The position numbers and the translations under genes were made by a program. Below, piece by piece: positions 52,143 to 59,588 of a stretch of DNA of 64,000 nucleotides. The DNA is taken from positions 62,001 to 126,000 of the forward strand of contig CAMAWH010000006.1 of assembly GCA_945861635.1 (NCBI GenBank). Direction: 5' to 3'. Positions within the stretch are counted from its first letter, which is position 1; every line of letters starts with the position of its first letter. The notes below the pieces were generated by a model that was given only the letters and a program-made list of their open reading frames with translations, had not been told where the DNA came from and did not search any database. The DNA is from Klebsiella pneumoniae (GTDB lineage: Bacteria; Myxococcota_A; UBA796; SXON01).

Positions 52143-52633
52143 CCTTCGATCCGCGCCAACCGCGTGCCGGCCTCGACGGCCACCCCCTCGGCAATGTAGA
52201 TGTCGGCAACCACACCATCGATCGGCGACTTCATCTCATTCTCCATCTTCATGGCTTCGACCACGAGTACGGGCTGGCCCTTCGTCACCGTATCGCCCAC
52301 GGCCACCATGATCTTCACAACGCGGCCCGGCATCTGCGTCGTGATGGTGCCGCCCGCCGGCGCAGCGCCGAGGCGTAACGCCTTCCGGCGAGGATCCTCC
52401 ACGCCGACTTGCGTCGTCAATCCCATGACATCGACGAGGTACCCGCCTTCCGTCGGCACACATCCGGCCTCCCAACTCTCCCCGTCGATGAGCATCTGGT
52501 ACGCCTCCGGGGTCGGGCGCCGCAGGTCGACGAGGTGAGATTCTCCCGGCCACGACAACCTATACATCCTCTCCCCTGTCGGCTCGATGTCCACGACACG
52601 GGTGGTCTCCCCGATGGTGACTTCGTATTTCAA
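52139..52633 (-). CDS. Biotin carboxyl carrier protein subunit of acyl-CoA carboxylase
   Basis: A 164-residue carrier. The C-terminal 75 residues are a biotinyl domain: [20 protein letters not shown], biotinylated lysine in EAMKMENE, and [11 protein letters not shown]. The N-terminal 85 residues ([41 protein letters not shown]) form a small beta domain seen in propionyl-CoA carboxylase alpha-chain relatives. The TTG at 52633 overlaps the biotin carboxylase stop (TTGA) and follows AGGGAGGG, so it is preferred over an upstream ATG at 52657. Carboxyltransferase genes are absent from the window. Confidence 0.88.
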   Translation of the reverse strand: MKYEVTIGETTRVVDIEPTGERMYRLSWPGESHLVDLRRPTPEAYQMLIDGESWEAGCVPTEGGYLVDVMGLTTQVGVEDPRRKALRLGAAPAGGTITTQMPGRVVKIMVAVGDTVTKGQPVLVVEAMKMENEMKSPIDGVVADIYIAEGVAVEAGTRLARIEG

Positions 52634-54132
52634 CGGACCCTCCCTGCACGCTTCCACGCGCTCTCCTTCGAGTGCTCTCCTCGTGACACGCGGGCCGGCC
52701 GCGTATCCGCCTCATACCTGGCAAGTGTGGCCGCTATCGTCGCAATGCGATCGTTGCGGGCGCCCTCGGTCAGACGCGCCATGCGCTCAGCGGAGAGGAA
52801 CCCCGTTGAGTAGGTTCCGACGGCAAAATCAGGATCCCGTAACAGTTGGTTGAAAAATGGAATCGAGGTGCGAATGCCCCGGATTCGATATTCCCGCAGC
52901 GCGCGTATCGTTCGGCTGATCGCCTCCTCCCGATCGGCGCCCCAGACCACCAACTTCGCGACCAGCGGATCGTAATGGATGGGAACCTCATAGCCGGCGT
53001 AGACCCCAGAGTCTACGCGAACCCACGGCCCCCCTGGCTCCCGCAGCCCCGTGATTTTTCCCGGCGCCGGCGCAAAGTTGTTCGCGGGATCTTCCGCGTA
53101 CACCCGGCACTCTATCGCGTGTCCAGTCTGCCGCACGTCCGCCTGCGTGAACCAGAGCTTCTCACCTGCCGCGATCCGAATCTGCGCGCGCGCAAGGTCG
53201 ATGCCCGTGACCATTTCCGTGATGGGGTGCTCAACCTGCAAGCGGGTGTTCATCTCCAGGAAATAGAACTCCCCCGATGCCTGCGAATACAGAAACTCGA
53301 TGGTGCCCGCGCCCACGTAGTTCACGGCCTCCGCTGCTTGTACCGCCACCGCGGCCATCGCCAGGCGCGTGTGGTCGGGCAAGACAGTACACGGGGTCTC
53401 CTCGACCACCTTCTGGTTCCGCCGCTGGACGGAGCAATCACGCTCGTAGAGGTGGACGGTCGTTCCGTAAGCGTCCGCGAGCACCTGGATCTCGACGTGC
53501 TTCGGATCCTCGACGAACTTTTCCAGGTAGACGGCGTCATCCTTGAAGCTTTTGGCCGCCTCCGACCGCGCCGAACGCCACGCGCTGGCAAAGTCCTCGG
53601 CGCGATCGACGCGCCGCATCCCCTTCCCTCCCCCGCCAGCCGCCGCCTTCAGCATCACCGGGAAGCCCATCCGGCTCGCGATGGCGAGCGCCTCTTCCTC
53701 TGTAGAGATCGACTCAGCCGTTCCCGGCACGACCGGCACGCCAGCGGCGATCATCCGTTGCCGGGCGCCGGTCTTCGAGCCCATCGACACGATGGAGTCC
53801 GGCGAAGGCCCGATCCACACCAGCCCGGCGTCCATGACGGCCTGCGCAAACTCCGCGTTCTCCGACAAAAATCCGTACCCGGGGTGGATCGCCTGCGCCC
53901 CCGACTTCTTGGCCACGTCGATGATCACGTCACCCCGCAAGTACGACTCCGCGGATGGCGCCGGCCCGATGCCGTACGCCTCACCCGCGTTGCGCACATG
54001 CAATGCGCCTCGATCGACCTCGGAAAACACGGCGACGGTGCGAACCCCGAGTTCGTGGCAGGCGCGGATCACCCGCACGGCAATCTCTCCGCGGTTCGCA
54101 ATGAGTACTTTTTCAAACGGTGGCGTTTTCAT
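52630..54132 (-). CDS. Biotin carboxylase subunit of acyl-CoA (probably propionyl-CoA) carboxylase
   Basis: This ATP-grasp enzyme carboxylates biotin with bicarbonate and ATP. The 500-residue product opens EKVLIANRGEIAVRVIRAC, with IHPGYGFLSEN, the glycine-rich loop KAAAGGGGKGMR, ERDCSVQRRNQKVVEE, and the catalytic block FYFLEMNTRLQVEHPITE. Length is slightly above AccC, with a C-terminal tail. Downstream coupling to biotin carrier and methylmalonyl-CoA mutase points to propionyl-CoA carboxylase rather than fatty-acid synthesis. The ATG at 54132 is followed directly by conserved sequence. Confidence 0.92.
   Translation of the reverse strand: MKTPPFEKVLIANRGEIAVRVIRACHELGVRTVAVFSEVDRGALHVRNAGEAYGIGPAPSAESYLRGDVIIDVAKKSGAQAIHPGYGFLSENAEFAQAVMDAGLVWIGPSPDSIVSMGSKTGARQRMIAAGVPVVPGTAESISTEEEALAIASRMGFPVMLKAAAGGGGKGMRRVDRAEDFASAWRSARSEAAKSFKDDAVYLEKFVEDPKHVEIQVLADAYGTTVHLYERDCSVQRRNQKVVEETPCTVLPDHTRLAMAAVAVQAAEAVNYVGAGTIEFLYSQASGEFYFLEMNTRLQVEHPITEMVTGIDLARAQIRIAAGEKLWFTQADVRQTGHAIECRVYAEDPANNFAPAPGKITGLREPGGPWVRVDSGVYAGYEVPIHYDPLVAKLVVWGADREEAISRTIRALREYRIRGIRTSIPFFNQLLRDPDFAVGTYSTGFLSAERMARLTEGARNDRIATIAATLARYEADTRPARVSRGEHSKESAWKRAGRVR
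52631..52645 (-). promoter_or_regulatory. Shine-Dalgarno and TTG start of the biotin carrier gene
   Basis: AGGGAGGG on the minus strand precedes TCCG and TTG (52633-52631). The TTG shares its last bases with the TGA stop of the upstream biotin carboxylase gene, typical of the coupled starts in this genome. Confidence 0.55.
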
Positions 54133-54193
54133 CGCATCGGACTCTAACGCCCCGGCCCCGTCGATCCGACTCTATGGTTGTACGGAGCCGCCC

Positions 54194-54295
54194 ATGCCAG
54201 AGACCATCTCCCCCGACCAACTTCTCTTTATACTTGCCGAAGCCTTCGGCGAGATGAACGACGTCACCGCATTTCTGGAGGACGACCATGTCTAA
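54194..54295 (+). CDS. Tiny acidic ORF (33 residues), candidate small protein
   Basis: No family is recognised. The ATG has a GGAGCC upstream, and the product is MPETISPDQLLFILAEAFGEMNDVTAFLEDDHV, acidic and probably helical. It sits in the divergent gap between the biotin carboxylase and propeller-lipoprotein genes. Its stop overlaps the next tiny ORF by 8 bases, a layout usual for cotranslated small genes. Codon choice alone cannot prove translation. Confidence 0.4.
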   Translation: MPETISPDQLLFILAEAFGEMNDVTAFLEDDHV

Positions 54296-54383
54296 ATCTG
54301 TTCTCAAACCAGCTCACCCGATCGACGTCGTCCTCACCATCCTCCGCGCGAAGGCCGTGTGGGAGAAACGACAGGCAAAATAA
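54288..54383 (+). CDS. Tiny basic ORF (31 residues), candidate small protein
   Basis: Starts within the end of the 33-residue ORF and encodes MSKSVLKPAHPIDVVLTILRAKAVWEKRQAK, basic and amphipathic (VVLTILRAKAVWEK could be a membrane-surface helix). The acidic/basic pairing of the two overlapping peptides is notable. No homologue is recognised; it is too short for normal gene callers. Confidence 0.4.
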   Translation: MSKSVLKPAHPIDVVLTILRAKAVWEKRQAK

Positions 54384-54420
54384 ACGGCCGGGAGACAACG
54401 GTGGTACCGTTGCGTTCGTG

Positions 54421-55416
54421 ATGACGCTTCCGCAACGCTGGTACCGCCTCGCTTCTGTGACCCTCATGCTCGTTTCATCCGGCGACATCGGGTGTACGGG
54501 CGGGAAAGGCGCGCCGAGCGCCGCTGACGGAGAGGGCGAACCTGACTCCGGCCGCGACTCCGGGGCCGGTGCTGGCCCCGGTCGCATCCACCTCGTCTAC
54601 ATGGGCAGCGCATCCAGCGGGGATGTCGGCCGGGACGACGACCCCCACCTCATCTACACGGCCACCAGTGACGACGGCGTGAATTTCAAGGAAGACGGCC
54701 TCATCTTCACGAGTGAAGACCGTAACGATCCGGACATTTTTCCGGCGGCCACCGGCTTCGGCCTGTTGACCAGCAACGGTCCGACGCTGAACTACGCGAC
54801 CTCGGACACGCTCGCGGGCACGTTCACCGAGGGCACTGAGCTCTCCTGGCGCGGCGGCGGTGGTTCGTCCACGCTCTCGATCAACGGTGTTCAACAAGTA
54901 TTTTTTTGTGGCTTCGGGGCCATCGACGTCTCACCCCTCGAACTCGACCCGCCTGCCCTCGGCACGCCCGCCCACGCGCTTTCGAACCCCCACGGTGCCG
55001 GGTTCATCTGCGATCCAAACGTCGTGAAATTCGGCGAAGCGGACTATCGCATGTACTACCACTGGACGCCCGAGTTGAGCGCGCTGCCGTATCGGCATAT
55101 TGTGTATGGGGCTTCCTCGACGGACGGACTGAACTTCACGGCGATAGACGAGGCGATCTACGAACAGGCTTCCGTCCCCGGTGCGGTGGTCCGGGAAGGC
55201 GTCATCTACCTGTACGCGGTAGACGGAGAGGGGGGCGGCCATCCAGATGACGACAGCGGCCACAAAGACGGGGACAGCGGCAAGGACGACCCGCCCTCGG
55301 GGTTGATCGTTGGCATCAGCGCCGATGGCGGCGGCACCTGGGACTTTCAGAAGGTGCTCTTCGAAAATGCGGCGATGCCGCAGGCCTACGACCCGGATCC
55401 GATCCTCGCCCCTTGA
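54421..55416 (+). CDS. Propeller-type lipoprotein, glycosidase-43-like fold
   Basis: A 331-residue exported protein. The start is ATG at 54421 or GTG at 54418. The signal ends SSGDIGC, an imperfect lipobox, then an acidic Gly/Asp/Ser linker. The body has repeats like LIYTATSDDGVNFKEDGLIF, DRNDPDIFPAATGFGL and HIVYGASSTDGLNFTAIDE, the five-bladed-propeller pattern of GH43/GH32-like proteins. A histidine- and Asp-rich loop (HPDDDSGHKDGDSGKDD) lies near the end. Catalytic acids cannot be assigned safely. The next gene, a ParA-type ATPase, begins 49 bases later. Confidence 0.65.
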   Translation: MTLPQRWYRLASVTLMLVSSGDIGCTGGKGAPSAADGEGEPDSGRDSGAGAGPGRIHLVYMGSASSGDVGRDDDPHLIYTATSDDGVNFKEDGLIFTSEDRNDPDIFPAATGFGLLTSNGPTLNYATSDTLAGTFTEGTELSWRGGGGSSTLSINGVQQVFFCGFGAIDVSPLELDPPALGTPAHALSNPHGAGFICDPNVVKFGEADYRMYYHWTPELSALPYRHIVYGASSTDGLNFTAIDEAIYEQASVPGAVVREGVIYLYAVDGEGGGHPDDDSGHKDGDSGKDDPPSGLIVGISADGGGTWDFQKVLFENAAMPQAYDPDPILAP

Positions 55417-55465
55417 CACGTCAACAAGGATGCGCGATTCTCTCTCCGACCCACCTCGGAAGATC

Positions 55466-56314
55466 ATGCGCATCTCCCTCCAGTCCTCCTTCGAGCCGAT
55501 GGCACGGACGGCCACCAAAAGCCTCCAGCCGGGCATCCATCACGCGCGCGTGGTCGCAGTTGCGGCCCAAAAGGGCGGTGTTGGCAAGACGACGACGACC
55601 GTGTGCCTCGCGGCCGCATGGGCCCGCTTTCATCGCCTGCGCGTGCTCGTTGTCGACCTCGACCCGCAGGCGCACGTCAACGTGGCGCTCCGCGACCAGG
55701 TGCGGGTGGGAGGGGGCGCTATCTCCGACGTTCTCGCGGATCCGGCGCGCTACGAGATTGCAGAAATCGCGACGACGACGCACATCGACGGCCTGGACAT
55801 CACGCCCGCCGATCCGGGGCTCATTCGCGTCGAAGACCGCCTGGCAAGCCGCATCGGGAAGGAACTGGTGCTGCGAAAGGCGCTGGAGGTCACGCGGACC
55901 CACTACGATCTCATCCTCCTTGACTGCCCGCCGAACATCGGCAGCCTCACGGTAAACGCGCTCGTGGCGGCCGATTCCGTGCTCATCCCCTGCGCGGCGT
56001 CGGCGCTGGCCGTGTCCGGCGTCTCCGGCCTGCTGAACGCGGTGGGCGATGTGCGCGACCAGCTTCATCCGACCCTGGCGGTGCTCGGTCTGGTGCTTAC
56101 GATGGTGGACGGTCGTAATGCCCGGACAAACGGGGCGATTTTCGACCTCGTCCGTGAGAACTGGAGCGACATTCTCGTTCCCGTGCAGATCGGCGTCAGC
56201 ACCAGCCTTTCGGCCGCGCAGCTTGCCGGTCGCGATGTTTTTGACGTTGAACCGGAAAGTCGCGGCGCCCAACAGTACAGAGCACTCGCGGATAATCTGC
56301 TGACGAGGATGTAG
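55466..56314 (+). CDS. ParA/MinD-type ATPase
   Basis: A 282-residue cytosolic P-loop ATPase that positions DNA or protein cargo. The deviant Walker A is AAQKGGVGKTTTT, switch I is DLDPQAHVN and Walker B is LILLDCPPN. A 33-residue N-terminal extension (MRISLQSSFEPMARTATKS...) precedes the core, which may bind DNA or a partner. No ParB, MipZ or chemoreceptor partner is adjacent, so it is an orphan ParA of unknown cargo. It is convergent with the large FG-GAP lipoprotein gene. Confidence 0.85.
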   Translation: MRISLQSSFEPMARTATKSLQPGIHHARVVAVAAQKGGVGKTTTTVCLAAAWARFHRLRVLVVDLDPQAHVNVALRDQVRVGGGAISDVLADPARYEIAEIATTTHIDGLDITPADPGLIRVEDRLASRIGKELVLRKALEVTRTHYDLILLDCPPNIGSLTVNALVAADSVLIPCAASALAVSGVSGLLNAVGDVRDQLHPTLAVLGLVLTMVDGRNARTNGAIFDLVRENWSDILVPVQIGVSTSLSAAQLAGRDVFDVEPESRGAQQYRALADNLLTRM

Positions 56315-56326
56315 AGTCGGCGCTGG

Positions 56327-58489
56327 TTAGATGCCTGTGCCGAAGTAGAGGTACGCCGATCCGGCAGCGTTGGCGCCGTCATCGTTGCCGCGGGCGCCGA
56401 TGAGGAAATCCGCGTAGCCGTCCGCATCGACGTCTCCGGCGCCAGACACGTCAATACCGGCGTCGTCGTCGGCAGCGTCACCGATGAACCGCGCGCTCGC
56501 GACGGAGAGCGACTGCCGGCCTGCAAGCGGCGAAAGGAGCAAGTACGCGGCACCGGAATCGGCTCCGCCGAGGTCGCTGGTCAGCGCGCCGAGGAGAACA
56601 TCCCCTTCGCCATTTCCATCCACATCCCCGACCGCGGCGAGCGACCAGCCCGCTTGATCGCCGGCGCTCTCCGCGTAGAATACGGCGTCTGCCGTGGAAA
56701 GCTCGCGCTCCCCTGTTGCGGGTCCGTGGACGACGTACACGGTGCCGCCGTCCACCGCACCCTCGTCGGCGAGCAGCGCGGACACGAGCAGGTCGGCGAG
56801 ACCGTCCCCGTTCATATCCGGCGAAAGTGCAATATTATACCCGGCGTAGTCGCCGTCCTCGTTGCCAATCCTTCGACCGTCCGCGACCGAGAGGTCGCCT
56901 GATGCGGGGTACGGCGCGAACACGACGTATGCCGCACCGCGCGACGTGCCCGTCCCATCGACACCGGGAGCACCCACCGCCAGGTCATCGAGACCGTCCC
57001 CATCGAGGTCTTCGCCGCCCGCAACGCGCACAACGCCGTCACCCGCGGCGACACCCGTCAGGGCGGACGACGCGTCGGCGAAGGTGTCGGCGTCGTACTG
57101 CACGACGTAGACGATCCCGGCGTCGATGGCCCGATCGTCGTTTGCGTAGGACGTGGTCGCAAACGCATCGAGGCCGTCTCCATCCGCGTCCCCGACAAAC
57201 GCGACGCTGCTTCCGACGGCATCCGCCGCATGCAGGCCGCCAAAGGAGCGGTCCGCTTCGGCGAGGGAGACGCCGCCGCGCTGGGTGCCGGAGACGAGGT
57301 ACAGGCGGCCAGCCTCGGAATAGCCGCGGTCGCTGCCGGGCGCGCCGATCAAGAGGTCGAAGATACCGTCGCCATCGGCGTCCCCTCCCCCGGCAATGTC
57401 CTCGCCCGCGCGATCGTTTGCCGCCTCGCCAGTCAACGTGAGCAGGGCGGCGGGGAGGGTTGGGAGGGCGGGGGAGATCAAGTAGATGGAGCCCGAGCGG
57501 GATCCTCCCAAATCGCTGCCGTGTGCCGTCGCAACGATATCACCCAGCCCGTCGCCATCCACATCGGACAGACTGCCAACGGAGAATCCGAAGTTGTCGC
57601 CATCCGTCGTCCCGGTAAGGGCGAGCGGGGCACCCCCGAGTCCGTAGTCGCCGATCAGACCGCAGAAATTCGACGTCCCATCGCAATCCTCGTCAATCCC
57701 GGTTCCGCAAACCTCAACCCCGCCGGGATGTGCGTCCGCCTGCGTGTCGGCGCAGTCATCCAAATTAGCGACGTAGCCCGAGGGTTCGTCGCATTTTTCC
57801 ACCGTGTACGCATCGGTCCCATAGCCGTCGGAGTCGTAGTCGATGTACCAGGTCGTCTGCCCGGTCGTTCCCGCATCGTCGTCATCCGCAGCGCCGCTAC
57901 AATCCTCGTCGATATTTGCGTCGTCACAGACCTCGACGGCCCCGGGGAAGGCGGTGACGTGGGCATCATCGCAATCGCCGCCCGCCGAAGCGTAGCCGGC
58001 GGGCTGATCGCATGCGGCGACGGCGCCGTCGTCTACCCCAAAACCATCGCCATCGCCATCGACATACCAGTCGTCAGCGTTGATCGCCGACGCTTCGTCC
58101 ACGTCGCCATCGCAATCATTGTCCTGCCCATCGCATATCTCCGAAGCGACGATCGACACGGCTACATCGTTGTCGTTGCAGTCCGTGCCGACGGCGACGG
58201 CGCCCGTTGTCGGCGAACAGGTCGCCAGCGCCGTGGCATCATCGCCGTAGCCGTCGCCATCCGCGTCGAGATACCAGAACGGCGCGATGACGTTGTCCAC
58301 GCCGCCGTCGCAGTCATTGTCCAGCGAATCGCACTTCTCGCTGAGCCCCGGCGAAACCGCAGAATTGTTATCGTTGCAGTCCCCGTCGTGCTCGCTGTAC
58401 CCATCCCCATCGTCGTCTTCCAAACCCGCTTTCAGCTCTTCGTATAGAGCTTGATTCACGAGGCAGGCGGTCGCGAGAATTATGAGCAT
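56327..58489 (-). CDS. MopE-like / FG-GAP integrin-type lipoprotein
   Basis: A 720-residue exported lipoprotein (MLIILATAC, lipobox at residue 9; GGAG 6 bases before the ATG). Residues 25-270 are four to five Asp/Gly/Cys-rich units such as DDDGDGYSEHDGDCND and DNDCDG, the putative metal-binding repeats found in MopE-type proteins of Myxococcota. The rest is an integrin-like propeller with FG-GAP blades (DVDGDGLGDIVATA, GDADGDGIFDLLIGAPGSD, GDVDGNGEGDVLLGALTSD), each with a calcium-type loop. Surface adhesion or calcium binding is inferred. Its antisense strand has a spurious 405-codon ORF. It begins 3 bases after the next upstream gene's stop. Confidence 0.82.
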   Translation of the reverse strand: MLIILATACLVNQALYEELKAGLEDDDGDGYSEHDGDCNDNNSAVSPGLSEKCDSLDNDCDGGVDNVIAPFWYLDADGDGYGDDATALATCSPTTGAVAVGTDCNDNDVAVSIVASEICDGQDNDCDGDVDEASAINADDWYVDGDGDGFGVDDGAVAACDQPAGYASAGGDCDDAHVTAFPGAVEVCDDANIDEDCSGAADDDDAGTTGQTTWYIDYDSDGYGTDAYTVEKCDEPSGYVANLDDCADTQADAHPGGVEVCGTGIDEDCDGTSNFCGLIGDYGLGGAPLALTGTTDGDNFGFSVGSLSDVDGDGLGDIVATAHGSDLGGSRSGSIYLISPALPTLPAALLTLTGEAANDRAGEDIAGGGDADGDGIFDLLIGAPGSDRGYSEAGRLYLVSGTQRGGVSLAEADRSFGGLHAADAVGSSVAFVGDADGDGLDAFATTSYANDDRAIDAGIVYVVQYDADTFADASSALTGVAAGDGVVRVAGGEDLDGDGLDDLAVGAPGVDGTGTSRGAAYVVFAPYPASGDLSVADGRRIGNEDGDYAGYNIALSPDMNGDGLADLLVSALLADEGAVDGGTVYVVHGPATGERELSTADAVFYAESAGDQAGWSLAAVGDVDGNGEGDVLLGALTSDLGGADSGAAYLLLSPLAGRQSLSVASARFIGDAADDDAGIDVSGAGDVDADGYADFLIGARGNDDGANAAGSAYLYFGTGI

Positions 58490-58492
58490 TCT

Positions 58493-59182
58493 TCACTCCA
58501 CGCGCGACATGCAGGCGAGACCGAGGTCAAGCGCGATCCACTCAGGGTACCAGTAGCCCATTGTTAGGCCGATGCCGATGTGCATCACGGCAAGCGCACA
58601 GGCGATCGGCAGCCTTGCCGATTTGACCATGAATGCCCCCGCCGCAAGTTCAGTCGTCAATGTGATGGCGGCTCCCGCCTCACATAAATTTGGCCGCGCA
58701 ATAAGAAAATCCCGAACGAAGCTGAAGCCAGCCGACAGCTGACGTTCGGCGAGCAGCGTACCTACGCCCTCACCATCGATCCATGCCAAGCCGCTGTGCC
58801 GCAACTTGGAAAACCCCGCCAACACGTATGCACCGCTGACGACTCCACATGCCGCCTCCAGGCCAAAGTGCCTCATGTTCGTCGTGGTGCAGGTGGCAAT
58901 CACCCAGGCGGCCAAGGCTGCCGCAGGGAGGTATTTGCCGTGCCGTACACCCAGTTCGGGCGCTACACTATCCTCCATCACGGCCGCAGCGACGAGTAGT
59001 CCAAATACGATGCCGCCCCAGACGGCTCGGCGTGTGCGGAACAGTTCACGCACGCACGCAACGAAGACGAATGTCAATAAAAGCGCCCACATTCTGGAAA
59101 TACGCCCTCCGACGGAGACGAACGGCTCAAGCCAAGCCCCAAACAAGGCAAAGGCAACTAGCAGACTGCCTAGTCGGGCCAA
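58493..59182 (-). CDS. Membrane protein, HTTM-like
   Basis: A 229-residue protein with about six helices. The segment YVLAGFSKLRHSGLAWIDGEGV resembles the HTTM (vitamin K-dependent carboxylase-like) membrane family core, where the K and W/G spacing is typical, but the enzymatic residues are not certain. HIGIGLTMGYWYPEWIALDL closes the protein. Overlap of 13 bases with the upstream gene suggests a pair. It is followed after 3 bases by the FG-GAP lipoprotein, so lon may head this run. Confidence 0.55.
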   Translation of the reverse strand: MARLGSLLVAFALFGAWLEPFVSVGGRISRMWALLLTFVFVACVRELFRTRRAVWGGIVFGLLVAAAVMEDSVAPELGVRHGKYLPAAALAAWVIATCTTTNMRHFGLEAACGVVSGAYVLAGFSKLRHSGLAWIDGEGVGTLLAERQLSAGFSFVRDFLIARPNLCEAGAAITLTTELAAGAFMVKSARLPIACALAVMHIGIGLTMGYWYPEWIALDLGLACMSRVE

Positions 59183-59577
59183 ACGGTCCCCCGTGCCACC
59201 ACTCGGCGCTCTCCCGACGGCACGAAGTCATACGCCACGACCAATTCCTCGCCGCTACCCGATCCGCGTTGGGTGTGGTCTCGCATCCACGCCGCCGCCT
59301 CGTGTACGCGGTATTCCATCGAACAGGGTATTCCCGCTGGCAGGAGGGAGTCCGGATCAATTCCGGTGAACCCACGATACGAAAGGGGGTCGACCAACCG
59401 CTCGCCGATCAGGAAAACCGGGACCGCACCCTCTCGCCGATTGGCCGTATCCGCGAACATATCGAATCGCGAGAAAGGAAACCAATCGCCGAAAAGCAGG
59501 CCGCCGAAAAAATAGAGTAGAAACGCAATCAATGCGGGCCGAGTCACCGCCCACCTGCGGCGTGCCGGCCGGTCCAC
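59170..59577 (-). CDS. Membrane-anchored protein, unknown function (partner of HTTM-like gene)
   Basis: A 135-residue protein with one N-terminal helix (PALIAFLLYFFGGLLFGDWFP) and a soluble part of about 90 residues (VFLIGERLVDPLSYRGFTGID, AAWMRDHTQRG, VVAYDFVPSGERRVVARGTVW). Similar two-gene sets, an HTTM-like helix bundle plus an anchored beta domain, occur in bacteria with unknown role. It starts 12 bases after lon ends and overlaps the next gene by 13 bases, so cotranscription with lon is likely. Confidence 0.5.
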   Translation of the reverse strand: MDRPARRRWAVTRPALIAFLLYFFGGLLFGDWFPFSRFDMFADTANRREGAVPVFLIGERLVDPLSYRGFTGIDPDSLLPAGIPCSMEYRVHEAAAWMRDHTQRGSGSGEELVVAYDFVPSGERRVVARGTVWPD

Positions 59578-59588
59578 CCTCCACCCCC

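Noticed and set aside
57230-58447. 405-codon hydrophobic frame antisense to the FG-GAP lipoprotein
   Set aside because: It is the reverse of Asp/Gly repeats, which gives Ile/Val/Ala-rich sequence; no signal or domain.
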